This document shows, piece by piece, positions 5,286 to 12,547 of a stretch of 13,348 bases of DNA. The notes beneath the pieces are model-generated. The model searched no databases. It was not told the origin of the DNA and saw nothing but the letters and a program-made list of their open reading frames with translations. Within the stretch, counting starts at the first letter, position 1. Every line of letters begins with the position of its first letter. Position numbers and translations under genes: made by a program. Source of the stretch: Pseudomonadota bacterium (lineage in GTDB: Bacteria; Pseudomonadota; Alphaproteobacteria; Rhizobiales; Xanthobacteraceae); the NCBI GenBank assembly GCA_023404705.1, contig JAEYAU010000053.1, forward strand, positions 1 through 13,348, read 5' to 3'.

Positions 5286-6791
5286 ATGTCGTGGCCGATC
5301 CTCTCCGTCACGACCTTCCTGCCGATGGTCGGTGCCCTGTTCATCCTGATGATCCGGGGTGAGGACGACATCGCCAAGCGCAACGCGCGCTGGGTCGCGC
5401 TCTGGACCACGCTCGTCACCTTCCTGGTGTCGCTGATCCTGGTCTCGCGCTTCGACGCGACGTCGCCCGAATTCCAGTTCGTCGAGAAGCATGCCTGGCT
5501 CGGCGGCGCCACGTTCTACCACATGGGCGTGGACGGCATCTCGCTGCCCTTCGTGATCCTCACCACCGGCCTGATGCCGCTCTGCATCATCGCGAGCTGG
5601 GAGGTGATCGAGAGCCGCGTGAAGGAGTACATGATCGCCTTCCTGGCGCTCGAGACGCTGATGGTCGGCACCTTCTCGGCCCTCGACCTCGTGCTGTTCT
5701 ACCTGTTCTTCGAAGGCGGCCTGATCCCGATGTTCCTGATCATCGGCATCTGGGGCGGCCCGCGCCGCGTCTACGCGACGTTCAAGTTCTTCCTCTACAC
5801 GCTGCTCGGCTCGGTGCTGATGCTGCTCGCCATCATGGCGATGTACTGGCAGGCCGGCACGACCGACATCCCGACGCTGATGCGGCATTCCTTCCCGCAG
5901 GGCATGCAGACCTGGCTCTGGCTCGCCTTCTTCGCGTCCTTCGCGGTGAAGATGCCGATGTGGCCGGTGCACACCTGGCTGCCCGACGCGCACGTGGAAG
6001 CGCCGACCGCGGGCTCGGTGATCCTCGCCGCGATCCTGCTGAAGATGGGCGGCTACGGCTTCCTGCGCTTCTCGCTGCCCATGTTCCCGCATGCCTCGCT
6101 GGAGCTCGCGCCGCTCGTCTATGCGCTCTCGGTGGTGGCGATCGTCTACACCTCGCTGGTCGCGCTGGTGCAGGAGGACATGAAGAAGCTGATCGCCTAT
6201 TCCTCGGTGGCGCATATGGGCTACGTCACCATGGGGATCTTCACGGCGACCACGCAGGGCGTTGCGGGCGGCATCTTCCAGATGATCTCGCACGGCCTCG
6301 TCTCGGCCGCGCTCTTCCTCTGCGTCGGCGTCGTCTACGATCGCATGCACACGCGCGAGATCGCGGCCTATGGCGGGCTCGTGAATCGCATGCCGTTCTA
6401 TGCGGCGGCCTTCATGGTCTTCACCATGGCCAATGTCGGCCTGCCGGGCACCTCGGGCTTCATCGGCGAGTTCCTGGCGCTGATCGGCGCCTTCAAAGCC
6501 AATATCCCGGTCGCGGTGCTCGCCACGCTCGGCGTGATCCTGTCGGCCTGCTATGCGCTCTGGCTCTATCGCAAGGTGGTGTTCGGCGCGCTGGAGAAGC
6601 CGGCGCTCGCCATGATCCCGGACCTCGACCGCCGCGAGATCCTGGTGCTGGCACCGCTCGTCGCGCTCACCATCCTGTTCGGCGTCTATCCGGGACCGAT
6701 CCTCGACATGTCGGCCGCCTCGGTGGCGCAACTGCTCGAGAACTATCAGCAAGCGCTGGGCACCGCGAAAGCCGCGGCGCTGATGCACTGA
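5286..6791 (+). CDS. nuoM: NADH-quinone oxidoreductase subunit M
   Basis: NuoM is the second antiporter-like subunit of the complex I membrane arm. The 501-residue product has about fourteen membrane segments. It shows the proton-channel glutamate in FFEGGLIPMFLIIGIWGG (Glu143) and the partner lysine in AVKMPMWPVHTWLPDAHVEAP (Lys222), followed by TAGSVILAAILLKMGGYGFLRF. GFIGEFLALIGAF marks the C-terminal half. I chose the ATG at 5286, one base after the nuoL stop, because MSWPILSVTTFLPMVGAL is the usual family start and TTGGAG (5270-5275) precedes it. An in-frame ATG at 5271 inside nuoL is less likely. A 13-bp gap separates it from nuoN. Confidence 0.96.
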   Translation: MSWPILSVTTFLPMVGALFILMIRGEDDIAKRNARWVALWTTLVTFLVSLILVSRFDATSPEFQFVEKHAWLGGATFYHMGVDGISLPFVILTTGLMPLCIIASWEVIESRVKEYMIAFLALETLMVGTFSALDLVLFYLFFEGGLIPMFLIIGIWGGPRRVYATFKFFLYTLLGSVLMLLAIMAMYWQAGTTDIPTLMRHSFPQGMQTWLWLAFFASFAVKMPMWPVHTWLPDAHVEAPTAGSVILAAILLKMGGYGFLRFSLPMFPHASLELAPLVYALSVVAIVYTSLVALVQEDMKKLIAYSSVAHMGYVTMGIFTATTQGVAGGIFQMISHGLVSAALFLCVGVVYDRMHTREIAAYGGLVNRMPFYAAAFMVFTMANVGLPGTSGFIGEFLALIGAFKANIPVAVLATLGVILSACYALWLYRKVVFGALEKPALAMIPDLDRREILVLAPLVALTILFGVYPGPILDMSAASVAQLLENYQQALGTAKAAALMH

Positions 6792-6804
6792 CGGGAAGAG
6801 ACCT

Positions 6805-8238
6805 ATGACTCCTGCCGAATTTCCCGCGCTGCTGCCGGTCCTGCCGGAGATCATCCTGGCGGTCGGCGCCATGGCGCTGCTGATGTTCGGCGTCTATGGC
6901 GGCGAGCGCGTCACGCATGCGGTCAACGGCATCGCCTTCTCGCTGCTGGTGATCGTCGCCGTGATCGTGCTGTGGCTGCCGGCCGGCAAGCTGGTCACTT
7001 TCGGCGGCAGCTTCGTGCTCGACGGTTTCGCGCGCGTCATGAAGATTTTGGCGCTCATCGGCTCGGCCGCCGCAATCGTGCTCTCGCTCGACTACCTCGC
7101 GGCCGAGAAGCAGCAGAAGTTCGAATACGCGATCCTGATCCTGCTCTCGACGCTCGGCATGATGATGCTGATCTCGGCCGCGGACCTGATCGCGCTCTAT
7201 CTCGGCCTCGAGCTGATGAGCCTCGCGCTCTATGTGGTGGCCGCGATCCATCGCGACTCCGTGCGCTCGACCGAGGCGGGACTGAAGTATTTCGTGCTGG
7301 GTGCGCTCTCGTCCGGCATGCTGCTCTATGGCGCGTCTCTGGTGTACGGCTTCACCGGCACCGTGACCTTCGCGGGAATTGCGCAGAACGCGGGGCAGGG
7401 CGGCACCGGGCTTACCTTCGGTCTCGTCTTCCTGTTCGCGGGCTTCTGCTTCAAGATCTCGGCGGTGCCGTTCCATATGTGGACGCCCGATGTCTATGAA
7501 GGCGCCCCGACGCCGGTGACCGCGTTCTTCGCGGCGGCGCCAAAGGTCGCCGCGATCGCGATGTTCGTGCGCGCCGCCATTGCGGCCTTCCCCTCGATCG
7601 CGAGCCAGTGGCAGCAAATCATCGTGTTCATCGCCATCGCGTCGATGGCGCTCGGCTCGTTCGCGGCGATCGGGCAGCACAATATCAAGCGACTGATGGC
7701 CTATTCCTCGATCGGCCATATGGGCTTCGCACTGGTTGGGCTCGCGGCCGGCACGCCCGAGGGCGTGCAGGGCGTGATCGTCTATATGGCGATCTATCTC
7801 GCGATGACACTCGGCACCTTCGCGGTGATCCTGTCGATGCGCCGCCGCGAGGGCATGGTCGAGGAGATCGCGGACCTCTCCGGGCTCGCGCGCACGCATC
7901 CCGCCATGGCGTTCTTCCTGGCCATGATGCTGTTCTCGCTCGCCGGCATTCCGCCACTCGCGGGCTTCTTCGCGAAGTATTTCGTCTTCCTCGCCGCCAT
8001 CAAGGCCGGGCTCTATGCGCTCGCCGTGATCGGCGTCGTCACCAGCGTGGTGGGCGCCTATTACTACCTCGCCATCGTCAAGGTGATGTATTTCGATGAG
8101 CCCGTGCAGCGGTTCGAGCCGATGCCGCAGGAGCTTAAGGTCGTGCTCGGCGTCACGGGCCTGTTCGTGCTGTTCTATTTCGTCTATCCGGCGCCGCTGG
8201 TGGCGGCGGCCGAGGCGGCGGCGCGTTCGCTGTTCTGA
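6805..8238 (+). CDS. nuoN: NADH-quinone oxidoreductase subunit N
   Basis: NuoN is the third antiporter-like subunit of complex I, next to NuoK. The 477-residue product is close to family length (485 in E. coli). It has YLGLELMSLALYVVAA with Glu136 and CFKISAVPFHMWTPDVYEGAPTPVTAFF with Lys217, the key channel lysine. YSSIGHMGFALVGL and FSLAGIPPLAGFFAKYFVF follow. GGAAGAG upstream of 6805 serves as ribosome binding site. The TGA stop shares its A with the ATG of the next gene, so nuoN and birA are translationally coupled. It closes the nuo part of the operon. Confidence 0.97.
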   Translation: MTPAEFPALLPVLPEIILAVGAMALLMFGVYGGERVTHAVNGIAFSLLVIVAVIVLWLPAGKLVTFGGSFVLDGFARVMKILALIGSAAAIVLSLDYLAAEKQQKFEYAILILLSTLGMMMLISAADLIALYLGLELMSLALYVVAAIHRDSVRSTEAGLKYFVLGALSSGMLLYGASLVYGFTGTVTFAGIAQNAGQGGTGLTFGLVFLFAGFCFKISAVPFHMWTPDVYEGAPTPVTAFFAAAPKVAAIAMFVRAAIAAFPSIASQWQQIIVFIAIASMALGSFAAIGQHNIKRLMAYSSIGHMGFALVGLAAGTPEGVQGVIVYMAIYLAMTLGTFAVILSMRRREGMVEEIADLSGLARTHPAMAFFLAMMLFSLAGIPPLAGFFAKYFVFLAAIKAGLYALAVIGVVTSVVGAYYYLAIVKVMYFDEPVQRFEPMPQELKVVLGVTGLFVLFYFVYPAPLVAAAEAAARSLF

Positions 8239-9008
8239 TGGGCTTCGACAACAAGGCGATCGCCACGCGTATCCGCAGCTACGAGACGCTCGGCTCGACC
8301 AATACGGAAGCGCTGGCGCTTGCCCGCTCCGGCGAAGCCGGACCCGTGTGGGTCACGGCCGCGCGGCAGACCGCCGGCCGCGGCCGCCGCGGACGGGCTT
8401 GGGTCTCCGAGCCCGGCAATCTCTACGCCAGCCTGCTGCTCACCGACCTCTCGAACGCCGAGCGCGCGCCGGAGCTCTCCTTCGTCGCGAGCCTCGCGCT
8501 GCATGACGCGATCGTGGCGCTGGCGCCACAACTCGCGCCGCGGCTGACGCTCAAGTGGCCGAACGACGTGCTGCTCGACGGCGCCAAGCTCGCCGGCATC
8601 CTGCTCGAGGCCGAGCGCATGCCCGGCCATCCGCTCGCCGTGGTGATCGGCATCGGCGTCAACTGCGCGCATCATCCCGCGACCGCGAACTATCCGGCGA
8701 CCGATCTCGCGGCGCACGGCCTCACGGTGACGCCCGAGCTGCTGCTCGCGCGGCTCACCGTCGCGATGGCAGCGTGGCTCGCCGAATGGGAAAAGGGCTT
8801 CGCAACAATTCGCGCCGCCTGGCTGAAGCACGCCATGGGGCTCGGCAGCGAGATCCGCGTGCAGCTCCCCGAACGAGAATTGACCGGCCGCTTCGAGAGC
8901 CTCGATCCGAGCGGCCGGCTGCTGCTGCGCCTTGCGAGCGGCGAGACCGAGCTGGTGCTGGCCGGCGACGTGTTCGGGCTCGCACCCGCGCTCGGGGGAG
9001 CCGCCTGA
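8238..9008 (+). CDS. birA: Biotin--[acetyl-CoA-carboxylase] ligase (no DNA-binding domain)
   Basis: The enzyme activates biotin with ATP and attaches it to the lysine of biotin carboxyl carrier domains, such as acetyl-CoA and propionyl-CoA carboxylases, in the cytoplasm. The 256-residue product has the catalytic signatures in order: STNTEAL (20-26), the GRGRRGR biotinyl-AMP loop (47-53), KWPNDVLLDGAKLAGILLE from Lys106, and GIGVNCAHHP. It lacks the N-terminal winged helix of E. coli BirA and so should be a ligase only, not a repressor. A C-terminal SH3-like domain (ELTGRFESLDPSGRLLLRL) is present. Start and stop overlap the neighbours by one base each. Its place between nuoN and rnj is common in Hyphomicrobiales. 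Confidence 0.93.
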   Translation: MGFDNKAIATRIRSYETLGSTNTEALALARSGEAGPVWVTAARQTAGRGRRGRAWVSEPGNLYASLLLTDLSNAERAPELSFVASLALHDAIVALAPQLAPRLTLKWPNDVLLDGAKLAGILLEAERMPGHPLAVVIGIGVNCAHHPATANYPATDLAAHGLTVTPELLLARLTVAMAAWLAEWEKGFATIRAAWLKHAMGLGSEIRVQLPERELTGRFESLDPSGRLLLRLASGETELVLAGDVFGLAPALGGAA

Positions 9009-10675
9009 TGGCGCGCGAGGTGAGCGAGCTCGTGTTCGCGCCGCTCGGCGGCGTCGGCGAGATCGGCATGAATTTGTCGATCTACGGCCTCGGCAGCGCC
9101 CGCGCCAAGTCCTGGCTGGCGGTCGATCTCGGGCTTGCATTCCCGGGCGAGGACCTGCCCGGCGTCGACCAGATCATGCCGGACATCCGCTTCCTCGCCG
9201 AGGAGCGGCACAATCTCGTCGGGCTGGTGATCACGCACGCGCACGAGGACCATTTCGGCGCCGTGCTTGAGCTCTGGCCGAAGCTGCGCTGCCCGATCTA
9301 TGCGACGCCGTTCACGGCCGCGCTGCTCACCGCCAAGAAGCTCTCCGAGCCGGGCGCCCCCGAGATCCCGCTCAACGTCGTACCGCTGGGAAGCCGCTTC
9401 ACGCTCGGCGAGTTCGACATCGAGCTCGTCTCCATGTCGCACTCCATCCCGGAATCGAACGGCCTGATCATCCGCACGCCGCTCGGCACCGTATTCCACA
9501 CGGGCGACTGGAAGCTCGATCCGACACCCGTGATCGGGCCCGCGACCGACGAGCCGAAGCTGCGCGCGCTCGGCGACGAAGGCTGCCTCGCCCTGATCGG
9601 CGATTCCACCAATGCGATCCGCGAGGGCCGCTCGCCGTCGGAGGTCGACGTCTCCAAGACGCTCGCGGAGCTGATCGCGGCCGCGCCCGCGCGCGTGGCG
9701 GTCACGACCTTCGCATCGAACGTCGCGCGCATCCGCGCGGTGGCGGACGCGGCGCGCGCCACCGGCCGCGAGGTTGTCGTGGTCGGCCGCGCCATGGAGC
9801 GCGTCACCCAGGTCGCGCGCGAGACCGGCTATCTGGACGGCGTGCAGGAGTTCCGCGGCACCGACACGTTCGGCTACCTGCCGCCCGATCGGGTCGTAGC
9901 GCTCTGCACCGGCAGCCAGGGCGAGGGACGGGCCGCGCTCGCCCGGATCGCGCTCGACGAGCATCCCGACGTGGCGCTCAGCAAGGGCGACACCGTGATC
10001 TTCTCGTCGCGCACCATCCCGGGCAACGAGAAGGCCGTGAACAAGGTCATCAACGGCCTCGTCTCCCAGGGCATCAAGGTGATCACCGACCGCAACGCGC
10101 TGGTCCACGTCTCGGGGCACCCGCGCCGCGACGAGATGGCGGACCTCTATGGCTGGGTGCGGCCGCAGACCATCATTCCGGTGCATGGCGAGCCGCTGCA
10201 TCTCGCCGAGCACGCGGATCTCGCGCGCAAGCTCGGCATCAATCATCTGGTCTGTCGCAACGGCGACCTGGTCCAGCTGGTGCCCGGGCCGCCGAGCATC
10301 GTCGACGAGGTGCCGGCCGCGCGGCTCTACAAGGACGGCTCGCTGCTGATCGAGGCCGAGGGACGCACGGTCGCGGACCGGCGGCGGCTCGGCTTTGCGG
10401 GCGTGGTCTCGGTCGCCTTCGCGCTCTCGGAGCGCGGCGATCTCGTCAGCGATCCCGACGTGGAGCTCACCGGCATTCCGCTCAGCAATGCGGAGGGCCA
10501 GTCCATGCTCGATATCGTGGTCGACGCCGTGAACGACACGATCGAGACCCTGCCCAAGGCGCGCAAGCGCGATCCGGATGCTGTCGCGGAGTCGGTGACG
10601 CGCGCGGTGCGCGCCGCGATCGCGGCCCAATGGCAGAAAAAGCCGATATGCCACGTGCATGTCGTGGTCGTATGA
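9008..10675 (+). CDS. rnj: Ribonuclease J
   Basis: RNase J is a zinc-dependent metallo-beta-lactamase/beta-CASP nuclease with 5'-exonuclease and endonuclease activity, involved in RNA maturation and decay. The 555-residue product has family length. Metal-site motifs are HAHEDH (77-82), SMSHSIPESNG and FHTGDWKLD. The beta-CASP part contains TFASNVARI, GRAM, SRTIPGNE and HVSGHPRRDEM, and IPVHGEP supplies the last metal histidine. A C-terminal domain (from about residue 450) ends with CHVHVVVV. The ATG overlaps the birA stop by one base, a TGATG junction. The preceding open frame back to 8555 is a shadow of birA. Many alphaproteobacteria carry one RNase J next to the nuo operon, as here. Confidence 0.95.
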   Translation: MAREVSELVFAPLGGVGEIGMNLSIYGLGSARAKSWLAVDLGLAFPGEDLPGVDQIMPDIRFLAEERHNLVGLVITHAHEDHFGAVLELWPKLRCPIYATPFTAALLTAKKLSEPGAPEIPLNVVPLGSRFTLGEFDIELVSMSHSIPESNGLIIRTPLGTVFHTGDWKLDPTPVIGPATDEPKLRALGDEGCLALIGDSTNAIREGRSPSEVDVSKTLAELIAAAPARVAVTTFASNVARIRAVADAARATGREVVVVGRAMERVTQVARETGYLDGVQEFRGTDTFGYLPPDRVVALCTGSQGEGRAALARIALDEHPDVALSKGDTVIFSSRTIPGNEKAVNKVINGLVSQGIKVITDRNALVHVSGHPRRDEMADLYGWVRPQTIIPVHGEPLHLAEHADLARKLGINHLVCRNGDLVQLVPGPPSIVDEVPAARLYKDGSLLIEAEGRTVADRRRLGFAGVVSVAFALSERGDLVSDPDVELTGIPLSNAEGQSMLDIVVDAVNDTIETLPKARKRDPDAVAESVTRAVRAAIAAQWQKKPICHVHVVVV

Positions 10676-10694
10676 TGAGGGCGGGAGAGGGCGC

Positions 10695-11099
10695 ATGATC
10701 GGCCGGCTGAACCACGTGGCGATTGCGGTGCGCGACATCGCCAAGGCGGCGGCGGTTTATCGCGAGACGCTCGGCGCCGAGGTCTCGGCGCAAGTGCCGC
10801 AGCCGGACCATGGCGTCACCACCGTCTTCATCAATCTACCGAACACCAAGATCGAGCTGCTCGAGCCACTCGGCCCGGACTCTCCGATCGAGAGATTTCT
10901 CGAGCGCAATCCGGACGGCGGCATCCATCACCTCTGCTACGAGGTGGACGACATCATCGCGGCGCGCGACCAGCTCAAGGCCAAAGGCGCGCGCGTGCTC
11001 GGCAGCGGCGAGCCGCGCATCGGGGCGCATGGCAAGCCGGTCCTGTTCCTGCATCCGAAGGATTTCTGCGGTACGCTGGTGGAGATCGAGCAGGCCTGA
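10695..11099 (+). CDS. mce: Methylmalonyl-CoA epimerase (VOC family)
   Basis: The enzyme interconverts (S)- and (R)-methylmalonyl-CoA between propionyl-CoA carboxylase and the B12-dependent mutase. The 134-residue product is a two-module vicinal-oxygen-chelate fold. NHVAIAVRDI holds the first metal histidine (His7), KIELLEPLG holds Glu54, GGIHHLCYEVDD holds His78/His79, and LVEIEQ at the end supplies the last carboxylate. I prefer the ATG at 10695 over an upstream in-frame ATG at 10659. The shorter form starts with the family-typical MIGRLNHVAIAV, has GGGAGAGGG just upstream, and avoids overlapping rnj. The gap to rnj is 19 bp. Its link to BirA is plausible because propionyl-CoA carboxylase is biotinylated. 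Confidence 0.92.
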   Translation: MIGRLNHVAIAVRDIAKAAAVYRETLGAEVSAQVPQPDHGVTTVFINLPNTKIELLEPLGPDSPIERFLERNPDGGIHHLCYEVDDIIAARDQLKAKGARVLGSGEPRIGAHGKPVLFLHPKDFCGTLVEIEQA

Positions 11100-11101
11100 T
11101 C

Positions 11102-11374
11102 ATGTCCTGGACGACAATCGCCGCCATCTACTTCATCGTCTGGTGGATCGTGCTGTTCGCGGTCCTGCCCTGGGGCGTGCACAGCCAGGACGAAATGGGC
11201 GAGGTGGTGCCGGGCAGCGATCCGGGCGCGCCCGCGATCCCGCGCCTCGGCCTGAAGCTGATCTGGACGACGGTCGTCTCGGCCGCGCTGATGGTGGCGG
11301 TCTACGCGGTCTTCGCGACGAAGCTGCTCAGCCTCGACGATCTCACGCGGTTCATCGGCATGCCGATCCGGTGA
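11102..11374 (+). CDS. DUF1467 family small membrane protein
   Basis: The 90-residue product has two predicted membrane helices (about 5-25 and 52-72) joined by a soluble loop containing WGVHSQDEMGEVVPGSDPGAP, the DUF1467 signature. Function is unknown. It starts 2 bp after the epimerase stop, so it is cotranscribed. In many Hyphomicrobiales this gene sits between mce and proS. Here it ends the operon, and repeat copy 3 begins 8 bp after its stop codon. Confidence 0.88.
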   Translation: MSWTTIAAIYFIVWWIVLFAVLPWGVHSQDEMGEVVPGSDPGAPAIPRLGLKLIWTTVVSAALMVAVYAVFATKLLSLDDLTRFIGMPIR

Positions 11375-11382
11375 GGCGGTGT

Positions 11383-11513
11383 GTAGGGTGTGCTCGGCGG
11401 CCCGAGCCTTGCAGTTGCGTGACGACAGCCCATCCGCCGAGCGCACGCGTGCGCTCAGCGCGATCAACGCATAGCCCGACTGAAACGATCTTGGCGCGCT
11501 GAGCACACCCTAC
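11383..11513. repeat. Palindromic intergenic repeat, copy 3 (MITE-like)
   Basis: A 13-bp perfect terminal inverted repeat, GTAGGGTGTGCTC (11383-11395) and GAGCACACCCTAC (11501-11513), bounds a 131-bp element. Its centre holds an 18-bp perfect palindrome, GAGCGCACGCGTGCGCTC (11439-11456). The block 11445-11466 matches copy 1 at 21 of 22 positions. The left half is about 17 bp shorter than in copy 1. It lies between convergent genes (DUF1467 and the thioesterase), where its hairpin could terminate transcription from both sides. Confidence 0.75.
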
Positions 11514-11524
11514 CAGCAATGCCT

Positions 11525-11914
11525 CTAACCCCTCGCCGGGATGACAAGCTGCGTCTGCGTCACGATCGCGGCGAGCTTGCCGTCGCTGCGGGTGATGCGC
11601 GTCTGCCAGACCTGAGTGGTGCGGCCGCGATGCAGGGGCGTGCACTCGGCACGCGCAGTGTCGCCGAGCGGCACGGCGGCGAAGAAGTTGGTCTTGCTCT
11701 CGATCGTGGTGGTGGTCGCGCCGGGCGGGAGATTCATCACTGTGCCGATCGCGCCGAGCGTGTCCGCGAAGGCCATGACGGCACCGCCATGCAGCACAGC
11801 GGGTCGCGTGCAGAGCTCCTCGCGCACCTTGAGTTCCGCAACGACGCTTTCGGGCGATGTGCTCGTCACCTGAAGGCCGACGAGCTTGGCGAAGGGCAGG
11901 GGTTCGCTGATCAT
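11525..11914 (-). CDS. PaaI-family hotdog thioesterase
   Basis: The 129-residue product is a single hotdog domain of the PaaI/YbaW-like acyl-CoA thioesterase group. The catalytic region HGGAVMAFADTLGAIGTV has His42-Gly-Gly and Asp51 in the expected spacing. IESKTNFFAAVPLGD and TTQVWQTRITRSDGKLAAIVTQTQLV follow in family order. The substrate is not predictable from sequence. On the - strand GAGGA (plus-strand TCCTC at 11920-11924) lies 5 nt before the ATG, supporting this start. The gene faces the nuo operon across repeat copy 3. About 90 bp upstream of it lies an intrinsic terminator on the same strand, so its mRNA leader may be controlled or may belong to a separate small RNA. Confidence 0.9.
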   Translation of the reverse strand: MISEPLPFAKLVGLQVTSTSPESVVAELKVREELCTRPAVLHGGAVMAFADTLGAIGTVMNLPPGATTTTIESKTNFFAAVPLGDTARAECTPLHRGRTTQVWQTRITRSDGKLAAIVTQTQLVIPARG

Positions 11915-12005
11915 AGGGGTCCTCGCGCGACAGGAAGGCGCCGATCATCGGCGCGAACGCGCGGGAAGATCAATTCCCTCACAGGTGATGTTTGCGCGGC
12001 GGCCC

Positions 12006-12037
12006 AAAAGAAAAAGAGCAGGGCCGAAACCCTGCTC
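12006..12037 (-). terminator. Rho-independent terminator, minus strand
   Basis: On the - strand the 8-bp perfect stem GAGCAGGG / CCCTGCTC (plus positions 12030-12037 and 12016-12023, loop of 6) is followed directly by TTTTTCTTTT (12015-12006). This is the best intrinsic terminator in the window. The + strand has no T run after the stem, so the direction is clear. No protein gene ends into it. Confidence 0.8.
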
Positions 12038-12185
12038 CGATACCACGCTGTTCTCGCCCTTGACCCTGACGTCGTTCTGTTATCGCCGGGTGGCTGCGTT
12101 TGACCGCGCTCTCGGGCTCTCCCTCCCAAGACTTGGACCGTGACCGAGGTTCGCCTCTCCGCTCCCCTCGATCTACGCGACCGGA
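12006..12185 (-). ncRNA. Candidate small RNA or attenuated leader, minus strand
   Basis: The terminator at 12006-12037 implies a - strand transcript, yet no gene precedes it. A weak promoter candidate is TTGCTG (12219-12214) and GATAAG (12197-12192), spacer 16 bp, giving a start near 12185 and an RNA of about 180 nt. Local stems on the - strand include GAGG-CGAA-CCTC and CCAA-GTC-TTGG. I found none of the hallmark core motifs of tmRNA, RNase P RNA or SRP RNA. A 6S-like RNA is not excluded. Alternatively it is the leader of the thioesterase gene, whose ATG is 91 nt beyond the terminator, and the terminator acts as an attenuator. Confidence 0.4.
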
Positions 12186-12547
12186 CCGTAGCTTATCTTG
12201 CCTGCCTTGTCATCAGCAATGCACATACGTGACGCAAATCGGACGCATGAGTTTCGTCAGGACCGCGACAGTGCCACGCATGCGGCACAGTGATCCGATT
12301 CCATGTCGCAGCCGTGACAGCGTGCTGCGGCTAACGCTTTGGCCCGAATTGCGTATTTTCCAAACTCCGCGCAGCCCTGCCGCTACGGCAGGGAACCAGA
12401 GCGCGTCCGTATCTACAGTTGCGCGGTATCGACGGGCGTCCTTGCCCGTGTCTGTCGTGACAGAAATTGAGGCAGCATTTTTCGTGTGCAAGTGAGGCGC
12501 GACGCGATACGAGCGCGGATCGCGCAATGCTCATCGCGAAGGAACCG

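Larger units (their letters stand above)
11915..12547. other. Non-coding interval between thioesterase and Ldh-family gene
   Basis: No convincing protein gene is visible on either strand. It holds the - strand terminator and candidate RNA (12006-12185) and several hairpins: GTGCC/GGCAC (12271-12288), CCCTGCCG/CGGCAGGG with loop CTA (12375-12393), ACGGGC/GCCCGT (12432-12449), and the near-perfect palindrome TCTGTCGTGACAGA (12451-12464). The right half (about 12230-12500) is clearly less GC-rich than the neighbouring genes, which fits a regulatory region for the divergent transcripts. Confidence 0.55.

Noticed and set aside
3176..5512. 778-residue open frame on the minus strand opposite nuoL
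   Set aside because: It is antisense to a clear nuoL gene. Its product is Arg/His/Glu/Asp-rich low-complexity sequence typical of antisense frames in GC-rich DNA.
8690..10744. Long minus-strand open frames opposite birA/rnj, and similar ones opposite nuoM and nuoN
   Set aside because: They are shadows of well-supported genes, with no family motif and biased composition.
11519..12103. 194-residue plus-strand frame over the thioesterase gene
   Set aside because: It is antisense to a recognisable hotdog domain with a good ribosome site.
12205..12220. Hammerhead ribozyme suggested by CTGATGA on the minus strand
   Set aside because: No matching stem followed by GAAA and no closing helices were found nearby.
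12213..12527. Minus-strand frame of 104 residues upstream of the candidate small RNA
   Set aside because: It has no family resemblance or ribosome site, and it overlaps the hairpins of a control region. It could only be kept if a transcript and peptides were found.
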